A DNA stretch of 10,794 bases from CAZADA01 sp964636945 (lineage in GTDB: Bacteria; Pseudomonadota; Alphaproteobacteria; Caulobacterales; Maricaulaceae), in the NCBI GenBank assembly GCA_964636945.1, contig CAZWVH010000083.1, forward strand, positions 1 through 10,794, in the 5' to 3' direction. This document shows, piece after piece, positions 1 to 6,427 of the stretch. Numbering within the stretch: position 1 is the stretch's first letter; every line of letters starts with the position of its first letter. The notes below the pieces were generated by a model, which searched no databases, had not been told where the DNA came from, and was given only the letters and a program-made list of their open reading frames with translations. A program made the position numbers and the translations under genes.

Positions 1-269
1 ACTCCCTTCCTCACAGATGGGCGGCCGCCGGTGGGAGCGGATGGCCCGCCGCGCTTGTGCACTGCAACAGAGGCGGCGTCAATCGGGTTTGTATTTGGGG
101 GATGGTCCGGCATTCCCCTCGCCCTTGTAAAGGCAAGAGGGTGAGATCAGCATTTCACGCCCGCGCGTTGCGCTTATGAAACCAAAATTGATCGTCCAAA
201 ACCATCAATCGGCCTCGATTGCGGCGCTGCAGCATTGACACCGACCACCCGCCCCGCCACTTCGCCCTC
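1..269. other. Left-edge region without a confident gene
   Basis: No recognisable gene was found here. All three plus-strand frames are open from the window edge, closing at 128-130, 142-144 and 176-178, which is expected by chance at this GC content; none gives a recognisable C-terminus. One could still be the tail of a gene lying outside the window. A weak imperfect hairpin lies at 117-140 (CCTC and CCTT arms facing AAGG and GAGG) without a T-run. A 20-codon ATG reading frame at 177-239 has no ribosome binding site and is not called. No convincing promoter for the downstream permease gene was seen. Confidence 0.5.
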
Positions 270-1274
270 ATGCCCCATGACGCTCCCGCCGCGCCCATCA
301 GCGCTCCAGCCGCTCCGCTGACCACGCCCCGCGCCGCCCAGGCGCAGGAGGCGGCGCCCGTCATTGCGCCAGACATTGCACCGGTGCATTGGCTGATGCT
401 GTTGGCCGCGGCGGGGCTCTATAGCGGGGCGTTCGCCTTTATCGAGCTTGGACTGACCACCGCGCCAGCCAGCGCCATCGTCATGGGCCGGCTGTGGATC
501 GGCGCGCTGGTGGTGTGGGGTTGGATGCGGTATCGCGGCCGCCGGCTGCCGCCGCTGATCGAGGGCCGCGCGCTCAACCCGGCCTGGATCTGGTTTTCCG
601 CGCTGGGCGTCATCGGCGCGACCCTGCCCTTCACGCTGATCAGCCTGGGTCAACGTGACGTGGACAGCGCCGTGGCCGGCATTTTGATGGCGGTGATGCC
701 GCTGACCACCATTGCGCTCGCCCATGTGTTCGTGCCCGGCGAGCGGCTGACCGCGCGCAAGCTAACAGGGTTCATCATCGGCTTTGTCGGCGTGGCGATT
801 CTGATGGGTCCCAGCGCGCTGCGCGATCTGGGCGGGCCACAATCATTGGCCCAGTTCATTATTCTTATCGCCGCCACCGCTTACGCAGTGAACGCGATTC
901 TCGCCCGGCGCGCGCCCGATTTCCCCGCCAGCACCACGGCGGCGGGATTGTTATTGGCGGCGGCGATCGCCTCAACCCCGCTGGGCGTGTGGTCGCTGAT
1001 CGAGGACACGGGCGGGATATCGCTCGCCTCCACCTTCGCCATCGTGGTGTTGGGCGTCGGATCAACAGGTGTGGCGACCATTTTGATCATGCAATTGGTG
1101 CGCACGGCGGGGCCGAGTTTCCTCGCGATCATCAATTACATCATCCCCGTCACCGCGACTTTCATTGGTGTGGCGTTGGGTGAAAGCTTGGGGCTGAACG
1201 TGTTCGCCTCACTGGGCGTAATTCTGCTCGGCGTCGCCATTGCAACCTGGCGGCGGGGCGGACAACGCGCTTAA
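270..1274 (+). CDS. DMT superfamily (EamA domain) membrane permease
   Basis: This is an inner-membrane transporter of the drug/metabolite transporter superfamily, about 334 residues. The substrate cannot be read from the sequence; family members export amino acids, metabolites or drugs. Two tandem EamA domains are visible, roughly residues 43-178 and 195-327, giving about ten hydrophobic segments. Features typical of the family are the GERLTARKLTG loop closing the first half and the IIPV...G...GE stretch near 291-305 in the second. The first 40 residues are rich in Ala and Pro and are probably a cytoplasmic extension. The start is uncertain: the frame also allows TTG at 219, and no Shine-Dalgarno sequence precedes either start. 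An AGGAGG at 346-351 inside the extension has no usual start codon at proper spacing. The stop overlaps that of the convergent phzF-family gene. Family assignment is secure, function is not. Confidence 0.88.
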   Translation: MPHDAPAAPISAPAAPLTTPRAAQAQEAAPVIAPDIAPVHWLMLLAAAGLYSGAFAFIELGLTTAPASAIVMGRLWIGALVVWGWMRYRGRRLPPLIEGRALNPAWIWFSALGVIGATLPFTLISLGQRDVDSAVAGILMAVMPLTTIALAHVFVPGERLTARKLTGFIIGFVGVAILMGPSALRDLGGPQSLAQFIILIAATAYAVNAILARRAPDFPASTTAAGLLLAAAIASTPLGVWSLIEDTGGISLASTFAIVVLGVGSTGVATILIMQLVRTAGPSFLAIINYIIPVTATFIGVALGESLGLNVFASLGVILLGVAIATWRRGGQRA

Positions 1275-2101
1275 AGCTGCACTTCCCCGCGTAAATATTC
1301 CACCGCCCCGCCGATCAGCACCACGTCGCCGCCGCCCGTATAGCGGCACGCCACGCGTCCGCCGCGCCGGCTCGCCTGGAAGCCCAAGACTTCAGTTTTC
1401 CCCAGCTTGGCCGCCCAATAGGGCGCAAGATCGCAAAATGATGAACCGGTGACCGGGTCCTCGTCGATGCCGCAGCCGGGCGCGAAAAACCGCGAGACAA
1501 AGTCGAGCCCGTCTTCAGCCGGCGCGGTGATGGTCAAACATCCTTCGCGCCCGGACGGCCCGTCGATCAAGCGCGCAGCAGCGACGCCGGTGGCGACGTC
1601 CAAATCGCGCACGGCGTCTTCCGATCGGAGCGCGAGCACCGAGTATTCCCCACGCAGCGCCTCGATCACGGGCTCGCCCAGAGCGTCGAGCACGGACGGC
1701 GGCGCGGTCCAAGACGTGGGCGCACGCGCCGGCAACGCCATGGCGAAGCGCTCGCCCTCGCGCATCACTGTCAACTCGCCGCTGGCAGTGGAAAACCGGA
1801 TCGCCTGCGCCTCGGGCGTGAAGTGCTCCAGCGCCACAAAGCCAGACGCCAATGTCGCATGCCCGCATAGCGGCACCTCAACGGTGGGCGTGAACCATCG
1901 TAAACTCCAGGCGTGGGGATCGTGCGTGGGTCGGATGAATGCGGTTTCGGACAAATTGTGCTCGCCGGCCATGGCCTGGAGCAAATCGTCGTCCGGCCAG
2001 TCCTCATCCGGGGCGAGGTCCTCCAGAGGACACACGGCGGCCGGATTGCCCTCGAACGGCTGATCGGCGAAAGCGTCGATGATGAACACGTGAAGCGACA
2101 T
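1271..2101 (-). CDS. PhzF family isomerase/epimerase-like protein
   Basis: A 276-residue protein of the PhzF family (diaminopimelate-epimerase fold), cytosolic and probably dimeric. PhzF itself isomerises a phenazine precursor, but most family members outside phenazine clusters have unknown substrates, and no phenazine genes are present here. The family signatures are in place: NLSET with the presumed catalytic glutamate Glu52, CGHAT with His81, and DPVTGS at 215-220. The residues after DPVTGS are SFC, where many relatives have AHC; the effect is unknown. The start at ATG 2101 is chosen because GAGGAG at 2110-2115 lies 8 bases upstream; the in-frame GTG at 2110 overlaps that site and is unlikely. 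The gene begins 19 bases after the vapC remnant on the same strand, so it may be read from the vapB or thiD promoter. Its stop codon overlaps the EamA gene's stop. Confidence 0.88.
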   Translation of the reverse strand: MSLHVFIIDAFADQPFEGNPAAVCPLEDLAPDEDWPDDDLLQAMAGEHNLSETAFIRPTHDPHAWSLRWFTPTVEVPLCGHATLASGFVALEHFTPEAQAIRFSTASGELTVMREGERFAMALPARAPTSWTAPPSVLDALGEPVIEALRGEYSVLALRSEDAVRDLDVATGVAAARLIDGPSGREGCLTITAPAEDGLDFVSRFFAPGCGIDEDPVTGSSFCDLAPYWAAKLGKTEVLGFQASRRGGRVACRYTGGGDVVLIGGAVEYLRGEVQL

Positions 2102-2109
2102 AAGCGGCA

Positions 2110-2115
2110 CTCCTC
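2110..2115 (-). promoter_or_regulatory. Shine-Dalgarno site fixing the phzF-family start
   Basis: GAGGAG on the minus strand, 8 bases before ATG 2101. It overlaps the alternative GTG start at 2108-2110, which argues for the ATG. Confidence 0.75.
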
Positions 2116-2120
2116 ACGAC

Positions 2121-2323
2121 CTAATGCGCGGCGTAACCGGCGTTGAGATCCGCGGCGACCAGATGGGCGTCAACATACCCGATTCCGCGCGCAAACAGTG
2201 ACCGCGCATCAATATAATCAACAATTCGTCCGGCGCAGCCAGCAGAGCCGGGGGCAAATCGATCAAATGCGCATCGCCCTGACGCAAATGGCGCACCCAG
2301 ATCGAGGTGTCGACCAGGATCAC
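2121..2323 (-). pseudogene. vapC: Degenerate VapC-type PIN-domain toxin
   Basis: Remnant of a VapC ribonuclease toxin. It begins with GTG at 2323, overlapping the antitoxin stop by four bases (GTGA), the usual vapBC coupling. The first frame gives a good PIN N-terminus, MILVDTSIWVRHLRQGD, with the first acidic residue Asp5. A second frame, read from about 2215 to 2121, gives the C-terminal motif LFARGIGYVDAHLVAA. Intact relatives are about 120-130 residues. Here the middle of the domain, with the conserved glutamate region, appears deleted after residue 23 or so. One base also seems missing near 2211-2219, because DELL and IDAR are spaced as DELL-x-x-ID in relatives but one base short here. 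The last 20 or so residues are also gone. Read as is, the first frame makes a 69-residue chimera ending at 2114. An active nuclease is very unlikely. The deletion size is judged from memory of the family. Confidence 0.8.
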
Positions 2324-2538
2324 GTATCCGGACGCCTGTCATCCATGTCATCGGCACGCCGGCGCGGAGGCGCTTCCAGATCGGTTTCGCTGCCGCTCAG
2401 CAGCGCCAATCGCCGCGCGCTTTCGCGTTCGATCAGCGCGCGCAAGGCTTCGCGCACTAATGCCGGACGTTCGTCAATTCCCGACAGGGCTTCGGCCTGG
2501 GCCAGCAGGTCATCGTCTAAATTGATCGTTGTGCGCAT
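2320..2538 (-). CDS. vapB: VapB-type antitoxin (DUF2191 family)
   Basis: A 72-residue antitoxin of a type II toxin-antitoxin pair. The N-terminus, MRTTINLDDDLLAQAEALSG, is the ribbon-helix-helix-like DNA-binding part. The following VREALRALIERESARRLALLSG and the acidic/basic tail match the toxin-binding region of the family, at normal full length. Such proteins bind and neutralise VapC and repress their own promoter. GAGG about 10 bases before ATG 2538 is a fair ribosome binding site. The stop overlaps the vapC remnant's start. The gene looks intact while its toxin is broken, so it is probably an orphan antitoxin. It could be retained by chance, or it could act against another VapC elsewhere in the genome. 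A CATCAA-based inverted repeat lies upstream. Confidence 0.87.
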   Translation of the reverse strand: MRTTINLDDDLLAQAEALSGIDERPALVREALRALIERESARRLALLSGSETDLEAPPRRRADDMDDRRPDT

Positions 2539-2556
2539 GAGTGTGACGCCTCGTTA

Positions 2557-2581
2557 CATCAAAAGTGGCATCAATTTGATG
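2557..2581. promoter_or_regulatory. Candidate VapB operator: three CATCAA half-sites
   Basis: The 13-base perfect inverted repeat CATCAATTTGATG occupies 2569-2581, and a third CATCAA sits at 2557-2562, one 12-base step away. All lie 19-43 bases upstream of the vapB start, where an autorepressor would bind. Palindromic operators with repeated half-sites are usual for VapB-type proteins. The site is seen directly; its use is inferred. No convincing -35/-10 pair was distinguished. Confidence 0.6.
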
Positions 2582-2615
2582 TGGATTTCGTTGGTCCCGG
2601 TCCCAACCGCCCTCC

Positions 2616-3422
2616 TCATTTCTCCACCCTAAGCGGCCAACCATGGTCAAGCGGGCCTTGGCCAGAGCCAAAACCCGGCGCTTTGGCCATGGCGACATAG
2701 ACATAGGCGCGTGCGCGTTTCACGGCATCGTCCAAGCTTTTGCCCTGCGCCAGGCTGACCGCCAGAGCCGCAGCCAGCGTGCAGCCCGTGCCATGGGTAT
2801 GGCGGCTATCAATGCGGGTATCGGTGTAGCTTTCAACGCCGTCGCGGGTCACCAGCACATCTGTGACCTCCGGCCCCGGCAAATGCGCGCCCTTCACCAA
2901 CGCAGCGTCCGCACCCAGGCCAATCAGAGCGTTGCCCGCGGCGGCCAAATCATCGGGCGTTTCCATATCCAAGCCGGTGAGCCGCGCCGCCTCAGGCGCA
3001 TTGGGCGTCACCACAGCGCAGGCCGGGATCAATTGGGTTTTCAGGGCCTCCACAGCATCGTCGTCAAGCAGCGCATGACCGCTCTTGGCCACCATGACCG
3101 GATCGAGAACGACGGGGATCTCGCCGCCATGTTCCGTTAAGGCGCGGGCCACAGTGTTCACCGTGTCAGCCGAGCCCAACATGCCGATCTTGATCGCATC
3201 CGCGCCGATATCCTCGAGCACAACGCGGATTTGATCGGCAATCACCGACTGCGGGATGGGATGCACGCCATGCACGCCGCGCGTGTCTTGCACGGTGATC
3301 GCGGTGACCGCCGTGGCCGCGTATCCGCCTAACATGGTGACGGTTTTGATGTCGGCCTGAATGCCGGCCCCGCCGCCAGAATCTGACCCTGCGACGATCA
3401 AAACCCGGCCAATCTTGCTCAT
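2616..3422 (-). CDS. thiD: Hydroxymethylpyrimidine/phosphomethylpyrimidine kinase
   Basis: ThiD phosphorylates hydroxymethylpyrimidine and then its monophosphate with ATP, giving the pyrimidine half of thiamin. It is a cytosolic ribokinase-fold enzyme of 268 residues, the usual length. Motifs seen are AGSDSGGGAGIQAD at 11-24, Gln45 and Met81 (counterparts of pyrimidine-contacting residues in E. coli ThiD), DPVMVAKSG at 107-115, TPN at 139-141, and the anion-hole GTGC at 211-214 with Cys214. The frame extends 39 codons further upstream, but ATG 3422 is preferred: GAGGG at 3427-3431 lies about four bases before it and the ThiD homology begins at once. No other thiamin genes are nearby, and I see no TPP riboswitch pattern in the leader. 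vapB follows after 77 bases on the same strand. ThiD versus a pyridoxal kinase relative (PdxK/PdxY) is settled by the motifs. Confidence 0.94.
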   Translation of the reverse strand: MSKIGRVLIVAGSDSGGGAGIQADIKTVTMLGGYAATAVTAITVQDTRGVHGVHPIPQSVIADQIRVVLEDIGADAIKIGMLGSADTVNTVARALTEHGGEIPVVLDPVMVAKSGHALLDDDAVEALKTQLIPACAVVTPNAPEAARLTGLDMETPDDLAAAGNALIGLGADAALVKGAHLPGPEVTDVLVTRDGVESYTDTRIDSRHTHGTGCTLAAALAVSLAQGKSLDDAVKRARAYVYVAMAKAPGFGSGQGPLDHGWPLRVEK

Positions 3423-3426
3423 TTCG

Positions 3427-3431
3427 CCCTC
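3427..3431 (-). promoter_or_regulatory. Shine-Dalgarno site fixing the thiD start
   Basis: GAGGG on the minus strand, about four bases before ATG 3422. It supports this start over the 39-codon longer frame. Confidence 0.6.
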
Positions 3432-3463
3432 ACACAGATTGCTCAGACCACGACGTATACCGC

Positions 3464-3481
3464 TTGGCGAGCCAACGCCAA
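3464..3481. repeat. Inverted repeat TTGGCG-N6-CGCCAA
   Basis: Perfect 6-base arms with a 6-base gap, 42-59 bases upstream of the thiD start. The same arm sequence recurs at 3688-3704 in the same gap. It could be an operator or part of the thiD leader, and it overlaps the weak thiD promoter candidate. Confidence 0.45.
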
Positions 3482-3617
3482 ACCCGAGGTTTTCAGAACA
3501 AGAGAGTGTGGATTCTCGACAACACCCAGTCGCGCCCAAGCAACAGATTTGCCGAATTCGCGCCGCTTCGGGCTAGCCTTTTCACCATTGATCGCTTATT
3601 ACCGTGGCCCAACCGAT

Positions 3618-3646
3618 TTGGAGGTCCATACGTGATAACTTTTATC
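3618..3646 (+). promoter_or_regulatory. Weak sigma-70-like promoter candidate for ABC gene
   Basis: TTGGAG at 3618-3623 and TTTATC at 3641-3646 are separated by 17 bases, on the strand of the ABC gene and about 136 bases before its start. The match to consensus is partial. A start of transcription here would leave a long leader containing the hairpins at 3658-3679 and 3688-3704. Confidence 0.3.
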
Positions 3647-3687
3647 TAGCCATGGAGGCGGACGAACAGACGTCTCCGCGCTGCTGA

Positions 3688-3704
3688 CGCCAAGCCATTT
3701 GGCG
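3688..3704 (+). repeat. Hairpin CGCCAA-GCCAT-TTGGCG in ABC leader
   Basis: Perfect 6-base stem with a 5-base loop, 78 bases before the ABC start. It is not followed by a T-run, so it is not a normal terminator. Its arms match the inverted repeat at 3464-3481, which suggests either a shared binding site or chance. Confidence 0.4.
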
Positions 3705-3781
3705 CGCGCGCACAACCCTCTGCTCGCCACCGTTTTCGTGACTGATGAAAGGGCGCGTTTTGCCGAAGACGCGCAGGGCCG

Positions 3782-5581
3782 ATGACCGACGTGTCTCAAA
3801 ATTTCGACGATGAACTCAACGACGACCGCACACTCTCGAACGCGGCCGTGATCCGGTTCCTATTTCAACAATGGCGACGCCGCCCACGCTTTCTGGCCGG
3901 CATGACCGTGTTCACGCTCGCTGCTGTCGCCTGCGATATCTTCCTGCCCGTGGCCACCGGCCAGTTGGTGGATGCATTGGGCGACACCAACGCCGACAAT
4001 CGCGCTGCAGCGCTGTCCGCGCTCGCTCTGTTCGCCATGCTGTCGCTGGGCGCCACCATCAGCCGGTTTTTGCTGTCCCAATGCGAGATCCGGTTCTCCA
4101 GCCGCAATATGCGCGACATGACCGGGGATAGCTTCGCCACAGTGCAGCGGTTTTCCTCCGACTGGCACGCTAACACCTTCGCTGGCGCGGTGGTGCGCAA
4201 GATCACACGGGGGATGTGGGCCTATGACATGGCGACCGCGACGTTGTTCTTGGCGACGATCCCCACCACGGCCGTCTTGATCGGACTGCCGGTCATCATG
4301 TTGATCCAATGGCCGATCCTGGGCGCCTACGCGCTCTCGGTGGTGTTGGTGTTCATGATTGTCTCTGTGATCGCCTCCACGCGCTACATCAAGCCGGCCA
4401 ACCTTGTCTCCAACGCCCGTGACAGTGAAATCGGCGCAGCCATCGCCGACGCCATCGGCTCCAATCCTGTGGTGAAAAGCTTTGGCGCTGAAGCTCGAGA
4501 GGAAGCGCGCATGCGCGGCGTGCTGACGCGCTGGCAGCTTGCCACCCAGCGCACCTGGAGCCGCTATGTGGCGATGTCACTGGTGCAGTCCATCACCGCG
4601 CTGATCCTGTCAGTGGGCACCATCGGCATTGCGGTCTGGCTGTGGACTCAAGGCCGGGCCAGCGCCGGCGGCGTGGCGTTTGTGATCGCTTCATTTCTCA
4701 TGATGGCGGGCTATCTGCGCCGCTTTGGCGAGGAAGTGCAAAACATCCAGCGCGCGCTGGACGAGATGGAGGATCTGGCGGTGTTCAAGCGCACGCCCCC
4801 GCAAATCGCCGATGCTGCGAACGCCCGCGATTTTGTCCCCGGCCGCGGCGAAATCGTGTTCGACAACGTCACCTTCGCCTACGCCAACCAGCCCGAGGCG
4901 CTCTACCAAGATTTCTCGCTGCATATTCGCCCCGGCGAACAAGTCGCCTTGGTGGGCCCCACCGGTTCAGGCAAGTCGACCTTCGTTAAGCTGGTCCAGC
5001 GGCTGTACGATATCCAAAACGGGCGCATTGTGATTGATGGCCAAGACGTGCGTGATGTGCGCCAAGCCAGCCTGCGCCAGTCCATCGCTCTGGTGCCCCA
5101 GGACCCGGCGCTGTTCCACCGCTCGATCGCGGATAACATCGCCTATGCCCGGCCCGAGGCGACCCGCGAGCAAATCGAGGACGCCGCGCGTCGGGCCCGC
5201 GCCAATGAATTCATCGCGCGTCTGCCCCAGGGCTATGACACGCTGGTGGGCGAGCGCGGGGTGAAGCTGTCGGGCGGGGAGCGTCAACGCGTGGCCATTG
5301 CCCGCGCGCTCTTGGCTGACGCGCCGATCATCATTCTGGACGAGGCCACCTCCAGCCTCGACAACGTCACCGAACGCCTGGTGCAAGAAGCCATGGCTGA
5401 AGTGACCGCCGGACGCACCAGCATCATCATCGCCCACCGGCTTTCCACCGTGCGCGATGCGGACCGGATATTGGTGTTCGACCAGGGCCGTATTGTGGAA
5501 CAGGGCCGCCACGAGGAGCTGGCCCGCAAACCCGATGGCGTTTACGCGCAATTGCACAAATTGGCGGAAATCGCGGCGTGA
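3782..5581 (+). CDS. ABC exporter half-transporter (permease + ATPase)
   Basis: A 599-residue fused ABC exporter of the MsbA/LmrA-like type, expected to act as a homodimer in the inner membrane and pump a lipophilic substrate or drug outward. The substrate is unknown. The membrane domain covers about residues 25-320 with six hydrophobic segments near 37-59, 75-98, 153-174, 178-200, 263-285 and 293-312. The nucleotide-binding domain follows: A-loop region with FAY, Walker A GPTGSGKST at 392-400, Q-loop VPQD, signature LSGGERQ at 496-502, Walker B IIILDE at 516-521, D-loop SSLD, and switch His552. All catalytic residues are present, including the Walker B-adjacent Glu521, so ATPase activity is expected. 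The ribosome site is weak (AGGG before the ATG). It ends 19 bases from the convergent tetR stop. No tetR-type operator was seen in its promoter region. Confidence 0.93.
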   Translation: MTDVSQNFDDELNDDRTLSNAAVIRFLFQQWRRRPRFLAGMTVFTLAAVACDIFLPVATGQLVDALGDTNADNRAAALSALALFAMLSLGATISRFLLSQCEIRFSSRNMRDMTGDSFATVQRFSSDWHANTFAGAVVRKITRGMWAYDMATATLFLATIPTTAVLIGLPVIMLIQWPILGAYALSVVLVFMIVSVIASTRYIKPANLVSNARDSEIGAAIADAIGSNPVVKSFGAEAREEARMRGVLTRWQLATQRTWSRYVAMSLVQSITALILSVGTIGIAVWLWTQGRASAGGVAFVIASFLMMAGYLRRFGEEVQNIQRALDEMEDLAVFKRTPPQIADAANARDFVPGRGEIVFDNVTFAYANQPEALYQDFSLHIRPGEQVALVGPTGSGKSTFVKLVQRLYDIQNGRIVIDGQDVRDVRQASLRQSIALVPQDPALFHRSIADNIAYARPEATREQIEDAARRARANEFIARLPQGYDTLVGERGVKLSGGERQRVAIARALLADAPIIILDEATSSLDNVTERLVQEAMAEVTAGRTSIIIAHRLSTVRDADRILVFDQGRIVEQGRHEELARKPDGVYAQLHKLAEIAA

Positions 5582-5591
5582 ACTTGGTGGC

Positions 5592-5613
5592 GGGGAAGGC
5601 TTAGCCCTTCCCC
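5592..5613. terminator. Hairpin between convergent ABC and tetR genes
   Basis: GGGGAAGG at 5592-5599 pairs perfectly with CCTTCCCC at 5606-5613 around a 6-base loop. It is placed right after the ABC stop and contains the last codons and stop (5601-5603) of tetR. It could stop transcription from both sides. No T-run follows on either strand, so intrinsic termination is uncertain; it may instead protect the 3' end of the ABC mRNA. Confidence 0.45.
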
Positions 5614-6230
5614 CCATCAAACACCAGGCGCACAAAATCGCGGTACAGCAAAAGCTGGCGCGGCAGGCAGCCGGGATCGGCGGTGGCTTTCGACAAGATG
5701 ATCCCGCCATCGGCGACCACTGACAGCATATCGGCCAAATCGTCTAAGCTCACATCCACCCGCGGCGGGTAGCGTTCGGCGATGCGCCCCAGCTTGGTTC
5801 GAAACCGGCCGCGCCAGCCCACAACGGCCCGCTCATTGATGGCGCGCACATCGCGATCAAACAGCTGTTCGTGGTAACAAATCGAAGCGACCATGCAGCC
5901 TGGATGGCCATTGGGCAGGTCGGCAAAAATCTCCGCCAGCATTTTGAGGGCGATCAGAAAACTGTGCAGCGGGTCCTCGCTCAAGTCCTCGGCGCGGTCG
6001 AAGACCTGGTCGAAAATGCGATCGTCATTGTCGATGTAGCGCTCGAGCAGCGCTTTCGCGAGCGCGGTCTTATCCTTGAAATGGTAGAAAAACCCGCTTT
6101 TGGAGATGCCCACCGCCGCGATCAATTCATCGATGGACGTGCCGCTGAAGCCTTTGGCGAGCACGGCCGATTCCGCCGCAGCAAGGATTTGCTCGCGGGT
6201 GGGAGGCGCTGAGCTGATACTCTCAGACAT
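5601..6230 (-). CDS. TetR/AcrR family transcriptional regulator
   Basis: A 209-residue repressor-type regulator. The N-terminal DNA-binding domain spans about residues 11-57: TREQILAAAESAVLAKGFSGTS leads into the helix-turn-helix, with SKSGFFYHFKDK (43-54) as the recognition helix and the hallmark YHFK. The rest is a helical ligand-binding and dimer domain. HPGCMVASICYH near 109-120 holds two cysteines and resembles the GC motif of NemR-like regulators, some of which sense electrophiles; that link is only a suggestion. The start at ATG 6230 is chosen because GGAG lies 6 bases upstream at 6237-6240; ATG 6242 has none. It is divergent from the TPR gene and convergent with the ABC gene. The inverted repeat at 6253-6267 is probably its own operator. 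Whether it controls the TPR gene, the ABC gene or others is unknown. Confidence 0.9.
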   Translation of the reverse strand: MSESISSAPPTREQILAAAESAVLAKGFSGTSIDELIAAVGISKSGFFYHFKDKTALAKALLERYIDNDDRIFDQVFDRAEDLSEDPLHSFLIALKMLAEIFADLPNGHPGCMVASICYHEQLFDRDVRAINERAVVGWRGRFRTKLGRIAERYPPRVDVSLDDLADMLSVVADGGIILSKATADPGCLPRQLLLYRDFVRLVFDGGKG

Positions 6231-6236
6231 GGACCG

Positions 6237-6240
6237 CTCC
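6237..6240 (-). promoter_or_regulatory. Shine-Dalgarno site fixing the tetR start
   Basis: GGAG on the minus strand, 6 bases before ATG 6230. The longer in-frame ATG at 6242 has no such site. Confidence 0.6.
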
Positions 6241-6252
6241 ATCGTGTGCAAC

Positions 6253-6267
6253 TGTACCCATGGTACA
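6253..6267. promoter_or_regulatory. Candidate TetR operator, TGTACC-N3-GGTACA
   Basis: A perfect 6-3-6 inverted repeat 22 bases upstream of the tetR start, in the tetR/TPR divergent gap. TetR-family proteins commonly bind such 15-base repeats next to their own gene. It is 202 bases from the TPR start, so the effect on that gene is less obvious. No second copy was found in the window by eye. Confidence 0.6.
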
Positions 6268-6427
6268 CCTTGATTGCATCTCGTGGTCGATTTCCAACGC
6301 CGCTGGCGCCGTTCGACAGACAAAACTCTGAAATCCCTCAGCAAATTCTCAGGACTTAAACTGGACCACAAGCGCACTATCACCGTCGATCGTTCTGAGA
6401 AATGCTCGGCTGGTCAATGATAACGCA

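Larger units (their letters stand above)
3423..3781. other. Divergent intergenic region thiD / ABC exporter
   Basis: These 359 bases hold no supported gene; short frames here show no family resemblance and lack ribosome sites. Inverted repeats are present: TTGGCG and CGCCAA with a 6-base gap at 3464-3481, the same arms in reverse order around a 5-base loop at 3688-3704, GCGGA/TCCGC at 3658-3679, and the 8-base palindrome GGCTAGCC at 3571-3578. A GATTC (GANTC type, the CcrM methylation site in many alphaproteobacteria) is at 3511-3515. For thiD, TTGGCG (3476-3481 complement) and TATACG 16 bases on could be a weak promoter. For the ABC gene see 3618-3646. Confidence 0.55.

Noticed and set aside
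177..239. 20-codon ATG frame upstream of the EamA gene, a possible leader peptide
   Set aside because: No ribosome site, no attenuator-type codon run or following terminator, and this length is expected by chance.
346..351. AGGAGG as the true ribosome site of a shorter EamA protein
   Set aside because: The codon at the right spacing is GTC followed by ATT; the next GTG (384) and ATG (396) are too far away.
174..725. Long minus-strand frame opposite the EamA gene
   Set aside because: Its composition is His/Arg/Gln-rich and low in hydrophobic order, typical of the antisense of a GC-rich gene; the plus strand encodes a clear membrane permease.
1449..2063. 204-codon plus-strand frame across the phzF-family gene
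   Set aside because: Ser/Ala-rich translation without motifs; the minus strand holds all PhzF signatures.
1271..2101. Phenazine biosynthesis cluster suggested by the PhzF match
   Set aside because: None of the other phenazine genes is nearby, and PhzF-like proteins are widespread without phenazine production.
3423..3600. TPP riboswitch ahead of thiD
   Set aside because: I looked for the conserved CUGAGA and the ACC..UGAUCUGG..AAUACC-type core on the minus strand and did not find them.
3599..3799. 66-codon minus-strand frame in the thiD/ABC gap
   Set aside because: No recognisable family or ribosome site, and it overlaps the ABC start.
3782..5581. ABC exporter as a direct target of the neighbouring TetR
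   Set aside because: No copy of the TGTACC/GGTACA repeat is visible near the ABC promoter; convergent position alone is not evidence.
4967..5710. 247-codon minus-strand frame opposite the ABC ATPase domain and running past it
   Set aside because: It is the complement of a fully conserved nucleotide-binding domain and shows no family features.
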